Virus record (IMG/VR): IMGVR_UViG_3300012178_000006
Coordinates: 1 to 40,523 of that record
DNA length: 40,523 bases
Source: a virus
Strand: one strand, 5' to 3'
Shown here piece by piece: positions 25,652 through 33,336 of this stretch. The notes below the pieces were generated by a model that had not been told where the DNA came from, did not search any database, and saw nothing but the letters and a program-made list of their open reading frames with translations. The position numbers were made by a program, and so were the translations under genes. The stretch's first letter is position 1. The number at the start of each line of letters is the position of its first letter.

Positions 25652-27830
25652 AGTTTTTTAGATATAGTTTAGTAATTAAAATTGGATTAAAATTGTGATA
25701 TTTGCAAGATTGTTTATACTCTTCAAGATATTCTTTAGGAACATCTGACACCCATTGTACATAGTTTTTCATAGGATACTTTAAAAACATGCCTATCTCT
25801 GCATATAAACCATCGATCTCTTCTTGGTCCGGTTCAATTGGTGTAACATATGAAGGTACTGTTTGATCGAACCCTGAAAGTTTCTCCATTAATTTAGAAT
25901 ATCCAGGAAGCTGTACAAATTTATGTTTTATCTCTTCGAAGTATTGATTGATATTATATTTATCGCCTATCCTACTAAACGGACGCTTATTACCTGCTTT
26001 TTTACAGTAAACTGCCGTATCAGGAAGTTCTTCCTTAATAACACGTTCGTTTTTCTTAGAGATTTGAATAACCTCTATCTTGAGATTTCTACGTCGATAT
26101 TCTCTACCTAAGATGCTTATCAGATCTCTTAATAACTTACGGTCATCGTGAAAACCATAAATTACCATTCTGGTTCCAAACCGTTCTTTAAGTTTAGAGC
26201 CTTGAGTTTTATCCCTAGTGAAGAACGTATTAGCATGAGCGTGCATGAAATTAAACTTCTCTTTCTGTCTCTGAAGTTTTTCTTCATGACGTTTATCCCA
26301 CTCTTCTTTAAACTCATCTGAAATGGTGATAGAGTCAAGCTTAGTCATGCCAATAGTACACTGGTCATAAAGATCTCTGTAGAGTTCTTTTGCTTTTGCT
26401 ATCATTTTTTGCCTTTTTTCTTTTGGCGTTTTAAAAGGGTAGTAATAAAAATCATAGCTTGCTGCTAACTCAAGAAGATATTTTCTGTTTCCTTTCCAAC
26501 TGTAATCACGTCGTTTAACAATAATACAACCATCAGGATATTCTTTTTTCAGATACGCGCTCATCAAAGAACTGACTTGAGCATTGGTATCTGCTATAAT
26601 CCATTTACAGTCTTTGGTATAATTATAAACAGCTCCCATTTGCCAGGAAGATGTTGAAAGGTAGCGTTCTCCTGAAGAAATAGTATAAAAAGTACGTAAC
26701 ACAATATCGATATAAGCTTTCTTAGATTCTACGTCAAGAGGCGTATATTTAGGATGTGTTACTTTCGTCTTCACAAAACGATTAATCTTGATTTTGTATT
26801 CCGTATCATCTGTTTTATGGATGACTATTTCATTATTTGAGGTTTGTTTCTTCTCATACAGATCTTTCAGAGATGAAATTGCATTCCATTGCTCATTTAT
26901 TTTATCCTGAAAATAATCCTTGACTTGGAAAAACCTATCTTGAATAGCTTTAACGGTCTTAGATGTATATTCCACCGATTCTCTGTTCCATACCACAGGA
27001 ATCTCTCCTATGTCAAAAAACAAACCTATACTACAGATTAGACTATGATCTATTTCAGGAAGAGCACTTACATTAAGAGGATAACTTACCTTTCCTAAAC
27101 AAAGGTCTATCTTACGATTTATCTCTGTAGGATGAGCTACACCATCTACAGGTTTATCAAAACGAATGATATACCCTTTACCTTTAATAATGGTGTAATC
27201 ATTACTAACATTGCAATTCGTATATGAAATGCCTTCGAAATAACGAAGACTTTTCTGAATCGATGAACGAAATGAATAAATATCCCCCTCCTTTATATTA
27301 ACACGAACCGTTGTACCATTTTGCCTGTCTGTAGGTTCTTCAGCTAATTTAGTAATACTTGGTCGCTTTTCTCCTTTATGAATAGCATAATGATAGCGCG
27401 TACCATCAACATATGTAATAAGTTCAAACATATTACTGTAACCTAAAGGAGATTTAGCCCCAAAACCAAAAGCACCTATCGAATCGTTAGTTTCTCGTTT
27501 TGTAGACTTACCAAATTTACTATAGATCTCTTTCATTATTTTAGGAGAAATGCCTGTACCAAAATCACGAACAATAAACATATCAGAAGTTCCTGTAAGG
27601 TCACTTCGTTCTGTGATTTCAATTTCAACATCTCCTTTATACCCTGCATCTACGTGGGCATCAAACGCATTAGAAACAATTTCCCTAACGATAGAATCAA
27701 TGGGATTTGCATAGTTAATAAAAGACTTAAATATTAACCAATCATCTTCTTTATCTATACTAAACTCCAGCGATTCTTCTTCGTCAAGAAGCGTTTCTAC
27801 CTTGTTGTCTTCAAATTTATCAAATTTCAT
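25626..27830 (-). CDS. rIIA-like GHKL ATPase
   Basis: A 734-residue protein with an N-terminal Bergerat (GHKL) ATP-binding fold. The N-box is REIVSNAFDAH (Glu50, Asn54, Asp57), G1 is VRDFGTGI (Asp89, Gly91, Gly93), and the lid/G2 is GAFGFGAKSPLGYS (119-132). The rest is a long helical C-terminal region, as in T4 rIIA. Pairing with the overlapping rIIB-like gene supports the name. Known T4 rIIA is membrane-associated and acts with rIIB in lysis inhibition and exclusion; in this phage the role is inferred only. It overlaps the uracil-DNA glycosylase gene by 11 bases. Confidence 0.85.
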   Translation of the reverse strand: MKFDKFEDNKVETLLDEEESLEFSIDKEDDWLIFKSFINYANPIDSIVREIVSNAFDAHVDAGYKGDVEIEITERSDLTGTSDMFIVRDFGTGISPKIMKEIYSKFGKSTKRETNDSIGAFGFGAKSPLGYSNMFELITYVDGTRYHYAIHKGEKRPSITKLAEEPTDRQNGTTVRVNIKEGDIYSFRSSIQKSLRYFEGISYTNCNVSNDYTIIKGKGYIIRFDKPVDGVAHPTEINRKIDLCLGKVSYPLNVSALPEIDHSLICSIGLFFDIGEIPVVWNRESVEYTSKTVKAIQDRFFQVKDYFQDKINEQWNAISSLKDLYEKKQTSNNEIVIHKTDDTEYKIKINRFVKTKVTHPKYTPLDVESKKAYIDIVLRTFYTISSGERYLSTSSWQMGAVYNYTKDCKWIIADTNAQVSSLMSAYLKKEYPDGCIIVKRRDYSWKGNRKYLLELAASYDFYYYPFKTPKEKRQKMIAKAKELYRDLYDQCTIGMTKLDSITISDEFKEEWDKRHEEKLQRQKEKFNFMHAHANTFFTRDKTQGSKLKERFGTRMVIYGFHDDRKLLRDLISILGREYRRRNLKIEVIQISKKNERVIKEELPDTAVYCKKAGNKRPFSRIGDKYNINQYFEEIKHKFVQLPGYSKLMEKLSGFDQTVPSYVTPIEPDQEEIDGLYAEIGMFLKYPMKNYVQWVSDVPKEYLEEYKQSCKYHNFNPILITKLYLKNYEEKSNSV

Positions 27831-28500
27831 TCTTTAACCAATCTATTTCGGGTTTATTTTCTTGTTTTAAATACTCGTTGCATCTACTAAAGCACTTACT
27901 ACCAAAGAATCCTGTATGAGCAGCGTAAGGACTTGGATGAGGAGCATGAATAACATAATGATGTTCAGGTATCAATACACTTTTGTATTGCGCCTGACGC
28001 CCCCAAAGTATAAATACTACAGGGTCTTTCTTGTTACATACGAGTTCAATAATTTTACTTATGAATATTTTCCATTCATATACACTATGGGAACCTGGTT
28101 GATTCTGTCTTACAGTGAGTGATGTGTTTAATAATAACACCCCTTGCTTTGCCCATCGTTCTAAATCAGGATTATGATAAGGTTGAAAGCCAATATCATC
28201 TTCTACCTCTTTAAAGATATTTTTGAGAGAAGCTGGAATAGACTCCATTTTCTCATCACAACTAAAAGCTAAACCGTTAGCTGCTTTATGAGGGTAGGGG
28301 TTTTGTCCTAATATCACTACCTTTACATCATCTAAAGGAGTTAATCTTAAAGCTCTGAATACCTGATAATTTGAAGGGAAAATAGTGTACTTTATACGTT
28401 CTGAACGTATATATGCATGGAGCTTTTTCATGTAATACTTACCGAACTCATAGCGAAGTGGTGTATTAAACCACTCCCCTAAGCGTTCTTTAAGTTTCAT
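27820..28500 (-). CDS. Family 1 uracil-DNA glycosylase with altered catalytic Asp (GQNPY)
   Basis: A 226-residue UDG fold. Motif 1 reads GQNPYPH (65-71), where family 1 enzymes have GQDPY; the water-activating Asp is Asn67 (codon AAC). Other key positions are kept: Tyr69, Phe79 in GLAFS, Asn125 in LLLNTSL, and His188 in HPSPYAAH. The DNA-intercalating Leu after HPSP is Tyr192. UDG is a common gene of crAss-like replication modules. With Asn67, excision should be strongly reduced if the family mechanism holds, so the protein may bind rather than cut uracil-DNA, or serve as a replication accessory. The start ATG overlaps the previous stop as ATGA. Confidence 0.9.
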   Translation of the reverse strand: MKLKERLGEWFNTPLRYEFGKYYMKKLHAYIRSERIKYTIFPSNYQVFRALRLTPLDDVKVVILGQNPYPHKAANGLAFSCDEKMESIPASLKNIFKEVEDDIGFQPYHNPDLERWAKQGVLLLNTSLTVRQNQPGSHSVYEWKIFISKIIELVCNKKDPVVFILWGRQAQYKSVLIPEHHYVIHAPHPSPYAAHTGFFGSKCFSRCNEYLKQENKPEIDWLKNEI

Positions 28501-29534
28501 AGTAGCGGATTTCGTCGTTTAAATTCTTCTATCTGAGAATCAAATTCTATAGGATGAAGTCCACTATTTGTATGTTCAGGTTTAGGTATATCCCATCCAT
28601 GATTATCATAAAAACGTATGGTTTTAGAAGCAGATAATAGCATATCCTCACCTAACTTTAATACTTGAATAGGAATCGGAATTAAATAAGCCTGATGATA
28701 AGGAACTGAACGTACCATTAAACAGCGCGTTTTAATAAGCCATTCTGCTTTTAACTCTTCTTCATCTATAATATTTTGAGTCACTAAATACCACATTAGA
28801 AGCTTTCTATAAAGGGCTTGCTGTCTGTGATACCTGTATTTATTAATATACGTGTAATTAAAAGACTCTATATTGTCTGAAGAAGATTTTAAATCAATGT
28901 TATAAATTATCTTGTTTTCAAAATCAACAGCTGCAAAATCAATCTCTCCTTTCCACTTAATATTATGCATAGGCATTCCAATTACTTGGAGATGCTTAAA
29001 TACTCGTAAATTATTGGGAGTATTGAAAAGTAATGTATTAATGACCTTTTTATTCATACATGATTTCTCGATGTACTTTAGCATTTCCCAGTCATTGTTA
29101 GAAACAATAATTTTATTTCCATGATTGGTTTTGAATTCAACCATATAACGCAGTTTTTCAGCCAAATCTTTAGCCTTATCAAGATCCCCTTTACTATAAC
29201 AGGAGTCATGAATTTTAAATAAAGTCTCATCTGGAATGTGCTCTATAGATCTGTCTTCCAGTAATAGTTTAGCTAAAAATTGTTGTTGGTTTGGTGATGA
29301 AGGGCTTTCAAACCCAGGGTCTTGTATATACTTCTTAAGGAATTTTGGTCTATCCAATAAAAAATAATCTATCATAGTACCTGTACGTTGCCACTTTGTA
29401 TCTTCTTGATCTGCTTGTCCCATTTTATTCATTTTGAATGAAATTGGGTCATGCAAATGTTTAAGGTCACTGTTAGCTATGGCAGGATGTGCTCTATATC
29501 CAAGGTTTTCGTTGGAGTTCGTTTCTGTTGTCAT
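28497..29534 (-). CDS. PD-(D/E)XK exonuclease (RecE/RecB-like)
   Basis: A 345-residue protein. The nuclease core is KGEIDFAAV (Asp199) then IDLKSS (Asp214, Lys216), followed by HRQQALYRKLL (Gln238/239, Tyr242), the motif order of RecB-like nucleases and phage RecE-type exonucleases. GTMIDYFLLD near residue 52 matches the early motif but with Asp where His is common. The start at ATG 29534 is preferred over 29576 because the longer form would overlap the resolvase-like gene further. Together with the Sak4-like ATPase and SSB-like gene it forms a plausible homologous-recombination set. Confidence 0.8.
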   Translation of the reverse strand: MTTETNSNENLGYRAHPAIANSDLKHLHDPISFKMNKMGQADQEDTKWQRTGTMIDYFLLDRPKFLKKYIQDPGFESPSSPNQQQFLAKLLLEDRSIEHIPDETLFKIHDSCYSKGDLDKAKDLAEKLRYMVEFKTNHGNKIIVSNNDWEMLKYIEKSCMNKKVINTLLFNTPNNLRVFKHLQVIGMPMHNIKWKGEIDFAAVDFENKIIYNIDLKSSSDNIESFNYTYINKYRYHRQQALYRKLLMWYLVTQNIIDEEELKAEWLIKTRCLMVRSVPYHQAYLIPIPIQVLKLGEDMLLSASKTIRFYDNHGWDIPKPEHTNSGLHPIEFDSQIEEFKRRNPLL

Positions 29535-30186
29535 AGTAAAATCTGAATATAAATTTTCTGTCATCCCAGCTATCAACAGGTATTATTTTAGGACTTGGAG
29601 CCCATGTAATAAATTTTATGTTGTCGTCTGGAATAAGCGGTTTTAGTTCTTTCCCTTTATAATAAATAGCATTAGAGTCACTTTTATCTGTAGTTTCATG
29701 TAGTGAATCTTCAAAGTATTTATAGTAGAAAAACAGGTTAAATAAATCCCAATGAGTCTTTTCTACCGTAGTGTACATATCCCATGTAACTCGGAGAGGA
29801 AACGTTGTAATAGGTCCATGCTTTAATACATGTTCTTGTACAAAAGGTCTGAAAAAGTCCTTTAATGATCTCGCAAGTTTTGCACGAGTATGGGGACTCC
29901 CATAACCTGATAATAAATTGTTTCCTGATAGTTTTTCATAGCGGGATTCTCCTGCTGTTCTTGGATTTGCCAGTATCTTCTCCCCATTTTCGTCCTTAAG
30001 GTATCCTTTAGCATCAAAACTGTAGATGCCATCTTTTACCTTTTTGGCGTATGTTTTAGGGAGGGAACGGGGATACATGCCTCCTCCGTTTTTCTTTTTG
30101 TAATACTTAGCTCGCCGTGAATCAGCGGTTTTAACCCTGGTAATAAACTGAGGAACCTCAATTTCTGCCAGTGGTTTGTTGCTCAT
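29494..30186 (-). CDS. RusA-like Holliday junction resolvase (predicted)
   Basis: A 230-residue protein. Its C-terminal half has the acidic layout of RusA resolvases: HWDLFNLFFYYKYFEDSL (Asp, Asn, Lys, Asp in the D..NL.K...D.L order), then LIPDDNIKFITW (the Asp-Asp pair), then a beta strand ending in FRFYYD. RusA enzymes cut four-way junctions made during recombination and replication. The basic N-terminal ~90 residues are an extension not expected in RusA. It sits between primase and exonuclease genes, which fits a role in DNA processing. It stops at TAG and overlaps the exonuclease start by 41 bases. Family call is by motif only. Confidence 0.55.
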   Translation of the reverse strand: MSNKPLAEIEVPQFITRVKTADSRRAKYYKKKNGGGMYPRSLPKTYAKKVKDGIYSFDAKGYLKDENGEKILANPRTAGESRYEKLSGNNLLSGYGSPHTRAKLARSLKDFFRPFVQEHVLKHGPITTFPLRVTWDMYTTVEKTHWDLFNLFFYYKYFEDSLHETTDKSDSNAIYYKGKELKPLIPDDNIKFITWAPSPKIIPVDSWDDRKFIFRFYYDNRNELQRKPWI

Positions 30187-30427
30187 AATTTAGTTCTTGT
30201 TTTAAATGTTTTTGTTGTGCTTTTAACAACACCATCTGAATAGGGTCTTTATCTAAGAATTTACCTACTTTTAATTTATTTTCTACAACAAACAATCGTT
30301 TATTATAGTCAATATCAGAAGGGTGGAATGTATTGTAAAAGTAATTCTTTAGCCTCCTGAATGCTGTTGGTCTTGATGTAATCGGAAATATCCTTGGCAC
30401 CGTAATCTCGCGTGTTATATTTTCCAT
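30158..30427 (-). CDS. Small basic hypothetical protein overlapping the primase end
   Basis: The frame runs 89 residues from ATG 30427, but the first 113 bases overlap the 3' end of the primase gene, which is unusually long for this operon. A TTG at 30295 would give a 45-residue protein starting just after the primase stop. The C-terminal part (KVGKFLDKDP, then a Lys/Gln-rich helix) looks genuinely coding and leads into the next gene with a 29-base overlap. Function unknown. I am fairly sure something is translated here but not where it starts. Confidence 0.45.
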   Translation of the reverse strand: MENITREITVPRIFPITSRPTAFRRLKNYFYNTFHPSDIDYNKRLFVVENKLKVGKFLDKDPIQMVLLKAQQKHLKQELNYEQQTTGRN

Positions 30428-31310
30428 TGGTTAAGAATAAATAAGGGATTGAGTGTTTATGTTTTAGTATATTAGCCAATCGTATTCCTGGTTCATCGAA
30501 ATCATAGAAGCTCCATATTATTCCAAAGCGTGCTTTCAGCTTTTCTATAATGGAAGGATAGGGTTCGGTTGTTTCATTTTGCATAGCTATCGCAGAATAT
30601 CCAAGAACGTCAAGGCACATCACATCTTTTAATGATTTTGTGATGATAAGATTATCACCTGTTTCTGGTATTTGAATCCAACCATTAATACGATTTGTAT
30701 TGGTTAGAAATCGATATTTACCTCTTCGTGTGAAGAAATATATCTTCCATCGTTCGTCTCCATTCTTTGCCTTACCGAAGTAATAAGCAAGAGCAGGATC
30801 AGATTTTTTGTAAGTATAGATCAACTTTCCGTTTAACCATACATGTGATGGTGGAAATACGTTGAACTTCTTGCATTGTTCGCTGGAAATACCATGTGAT
30901 TTAAGATAATCAATAAGCTCAGGTTTCCATGTCCCAAACTTGACTTGTATTTTAGACTTGTGTGATTTACGTGGTTGCAACTCCTCTTTATGTTTAATAC
31001 GAGGTTTAAGATTTTCAATGTTATCAATTAGTTCACGTTTAATAAGCTTAAGAGCTTCCATAAACGAAACGTTTCTAACTTCCTGTACAATATTAAAACA
31101 ATCTTTAGGTTTTGGTTCTGCCCAATCTCTAAACCAGAGTTTACCTCCATTCCACGCTAAATTGCATGTGGGACTTTTATCACTGCGTAAAGGAGAACAA
31201 AACATTTCACCAACTTCAACATTAATATGTAAGAAATGTTCAAAAATAGCGTGCTGTGATACATATTTAAGAATATATTCAGCGGTTAAATCAGGTTCTA
31301 TATTATACAT
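30315..31310 (-). CDS. DnaG-type primase with TOPRIM domain
   Basis: A 331-residue primase. Residues about 35-75 resemble a CHC2-like zinc finger (FCSPLRSDKSPTC, then WFRDW and DCFNIV), with Cys38 and Cys49 but not all usual ligands. The TOPRIM domain spans about 218-320: LIITKSLKDVM is the first strand, with Lys225 where most TOPRIM enzymes have catalytic Glu, and FYDFDEPG gives Asp270 and Asp272. It makes RNA primers for the DnaB-like helicase fork encoded upstream. It starts right after a terminator, so it may be the first gene of a separate transcript or depend on read-through. Confidence 0.8.
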   Translation of the reverse strand: MYNIEPDLTAEYILKYVSQHAIFEHFLHINVEVGEMFCSPLRSDKSPTCNLAWNGGKLWFRDWAEPKPKDCFNIVQEVRNVSFMEALKLIKRELIDNIENLKPRIKHKEELQPRKSHKSKIQVKFGTWKPELIDYLKSHGISSEQCKKFNVFPPSHVWLNGKLIYTYKKSDPALAYYFGKAKNGDERWKIYFFTRRGKYRFLTNTNRINGWIQIPETGDNLIITKSLKDVMCLDVLGYSAIAMQNETTEPYPSIIEKLKARFGIIWSFYDFDEPGIRLANILKHKHSIPYLFLTNGKYNTRDYGAKDISDYIKTNSIQEAKELLLQYIPPF

Positions 31311-31314
31311 ATAC

Positions 31315-31356
31315 CTATAATAAAAAAGCGAGAGAGCTTTAATTGCCCCCTCGCTT
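31315..31356 (-). terminator. Rho-independent terminator between SSB-like and primase genes
   Basis: A perfect-looking 12-bp stem pairs 31345-31356 (AAGCGAGGGGGC on the minus strand) with 31326-31337 (GCTCTCTCGCTT), loop 7 bases, followed by a T-rich run (TTTTATTATA). Two of the pairs are G-U wobbles in the minus-strand RNA. The stem begins 8 bases past the SSB-like stop, and its T-run ends just before the primase start codon. Confidence 0.8.
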
Positions 31357-31364
31357 AGAGTTAA

Positions 31365-32045
31365 TTACCAGTTTACATCTTCATTTAAGTCGACGCCTGG
31401 CGTTACAGCTTGTGGATCATCACTTTCTGTTTCTGCTTTAAGTTTTGTCACCCGATCATACGAGGTAATCTCAAGTTTAGACTTCTCTGAAGGCACCGCC
31501 ATAGACTCAACAAATGGAGGATATGTTGGAAGTTGAGAGTAGTCATTCTTATCAAGAGTGACTTTAAGTCTCAACAATGTACCTTGTATACGAGAATCTG
31601 TAAACGCAGCGGCATAGCGTTTTCCAAATTCTGCATAATTCTTAGGTGCATTTCCTTCAGAATCCAAAAGCGCTTTTTTGATGTCTTCAGCAGCCATTAC
31701 TTTAGTAGCAATGTGCTTTGCACGCTGATTAAACAATTCATAACGCTGTTTAATGGCATCTTCATGGGTAATCTTCTCACCCTTTACAAAACCATTAGCA
31801 ACATCATCACGCTTATGAACACGTTCAGTATCGTGGTACTCTCGAACCATGTCTTCGTTCACTTCCCAAAGTATCTCTCTGAGTTGTGAACTAAATTCAT
31901 CTTTAAATGTAACCTGAATAACAGGTTCTCCATCGTCTTTAAGAGGAGCAAATGTTACTCCTGCAATTTTAATGTTTTCCTGAATCCCTGCATTAATAGC
32001 AGGGGTTACATTTGATTCTTTTACATTTTCATCTATTCCGTACAT
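31365..32045 (-). CDS. SSB-like acidic-tailed DNA-binding protein (predicted)
   Basis: A 226-residue protein. The N-terminal and central parts alternate beta strands and helices, and the C-terminus is acidic and ends in Asp-Val-Asn-Trp (DLNEDVNW), like the acidic, aromatic-ended tails by which phage SSBs such as T7 gp2.5 bind partner enzymes. No sequence motif proves an OB fold. Its place between the Sak4-like ATPase and primase genes fits an SSB, because Sak4 recombinases work with a cognate SSB. It could instead be another replisome protein. A terminator follows directly. Confidence 0.5.
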   Translation of the reverse strand: MYGIDENVKESNVTPAINAGIQENIKIAGVTFAPLKDDGEPVIQVTFKDEFSSQLREILWEVNEDMVREYHDTERVHKRDDVANGFVKGEKITHEDAIKQRYELFNQRAKHIATKVMAAEDIKKALLDSEGNAPKNYAEFGKRYAAAFTDSRIQGTLLRLKVTLDKNDYSQLPTYPPFVESMAVPSEKSKLEITSYDRVTKLKAETESDDPQAVTPGVDLNEDVNW

Positions 32046-32102
32046 ACGTAATATTTATTTTTTTGAATTAATTAATTATGATTACTACCAGTTACCTTTA
32101 CT

Positions 32103-32573
32103 TTATTGCTCGTCAGCAACAGCGAAGTCTTCTGGATCTTGGTTAGGTTCTTCTCCCATATCGTTACTAAGAACGTCTTGCTCAGAGTCATATTCATCTT
32201 CGGTTTCCATTACATCACTTTCAAGAGTGATATACGTATTTCCATCTTTCTCTTCCACATTAAATGTGAATTCAACAGGCTCTTTGTCCAAGCTAAGCAT
32301 CGTTTTCAATGCATTAGCTGTAAAGGTTTTGCCTTTTTGATCAGCGTCTCCTCTTCCTGGATGAACATTAGCAGAGCCGTTTGGAACAAGTTGTAATACC
32401 GGAGTGTTTGTTGATTTATCTCGAAGAAGCATAAACCCATTGTCATTCATATTGTGCTTGACATAGGCGTCTTGTCCGAGGGTGAATTTACCAGTTTTCT
32501 CGCTATATCTCAAATCGTAATCAGCGCGAGCATTGATAGTATACACAGTTTCTAATTGATCTAAATTTAACAT
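32103..32573 (-). CDS. Acidic hypothetical replication-module protein
   Basis: A 156-residue protein with a beta-rich N-terminal domain (residues 1-115, including LRYSEKTGKFTLGQ and FTFNVEEKDGNTYI) and a very acidic, probably disordered tail from about residue 120. The tail resembles SSB-type interaction tails, so a second nucleic-acid-binding or DNA-mimic protein is possible. No known family recognised. It lies between the Sak4-like and SSB-like genes with short gaps (34 and 57 bases), so it is probably part of the recombination and replication group. Confidence 0.65.
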   Translation of the reverse strand: MLNLDQLETVYTINARADYDLRYSEKTGKFTLGQDAYVKHNMNDNGFMLLRDKSTNTPVLQLVPNGSANVHPGRGDADQKGKTFTANALKTMLSLDKEPVEFTFNVEEKDGNTYITLESDVMETEDEYDSEQDVLSNDMGEEPNQDPEDFAVADEQ

Positions 32574-32607
32574 AAGTATTTATTAATTAAACGTTTAAAT
32601 TAAGGAA

Positions 32608-33336
32608 TTAATCGATAAAGATTTTATCCCAATGTGTAATAATGTTACCTTTGTCATCTTGTTCTGAAATAACAAAGTCTTCGCCATCTAAATGACTACA
32701 GCGACTTCCTGCCGTTGTATCATCGTCAGCGAAAAAAGTGATACGTCTTTTTGTATTATCATCTGGATCGACGTATACATATCCAATAGCATCTACATCT
32801 GCAGCTGTAATAGATTTTAACTTTCCAGTAAGGTCAATATCCTTAACAGATACCTGATCGCCTTCTTTCTCAATCACACTATCTTTTACGTGACCGATGA
32901 AAATGATATGTTCAGATGTTCGTTTAAAGACATCCATCCATTGCTTAAATTCTGTCCGCAATAGCTGGTAACCCTTACCATAATCAAGTTCAAGTACAGT
33001 TTGACCAGTAAAGTTTCTGCCCATAGCATTCTGCTTATATTTAGCAGTAGCTGAGCGTTCACACCAATCTTCCAGCTTAGAAATCGTATCAAGTGTTGAA
33101 TACTTATACGGTTGTCCAGCCTTATAGATGGCTTTACAAGTTTCATTGAACTCAGTTAAATTATTAGCTTGCATTTTCAATGCTTCCACAAAGTTACTTC
33201 CCTGCTCAATATCAACTATCAGATTATCTTCTAATTGAGAAAGGATTGTTGTTTTCCCAAACTTGGGAGGACCATAAATTAACAGGCTTCGTGGGTTCCT
33301 GTTATTAGGCTTAATAGGTGTCTTAGGTAGTTCCAT
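32608..33336 (-). CDS. Sak4-like AAA ATPase (single-strand annealing/recombinase family)
   Basis: A 242-residue AAA_24-type ATPase. Walker A is IYGPPKFGKTT (Lys28), LDTISKLEDW is the Walker B-like strand, and HIIFIGHVKD follows as the sensor strand. Short RecA-like phage ATPases with this layout include Sak4, which anneals or pairs single-stranded DNA with help from a phage SSB. The ATG at 33336 was chosen; a TTG 21 bases earlier is possible but weaker. It overlaps the DnaB-like gene by 14 bases. It could also be a helicase-associated ATPase, but the family and neighbours favour recombination. Confidence 0.7.
   Translation of the reverse strand: MELPKTPIKPNNRNPRSLLIYGPPKFGKTTILSQLEDNLIVDIEQGSNFVEALKMQANNLTEFNETCKAIYKAGQPYKYSTLDTISKLEDWCERSATAKYKQNAMGRNFTGQTVLELDYGKGYQLLRTEFKQWMDVFKRTSEHIIFIGHVKDSVIEKEGDQVSVKDIDLTGKLKSITAADVDAIGYVYVDPDDNTKRRITFFADDDTTAGSRCSHLDGEDFVISEQDDKGNIITHWDKIFID

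Noticed and set aside
20215-25672. Plus-strand frames of 60-130 residues across the minus-strand operons
   Set aside because: All are opposite recognised or coupled minus-strand genes, are hydrophobic or Ser/Leu-rich antisense shadows, and lack start context.
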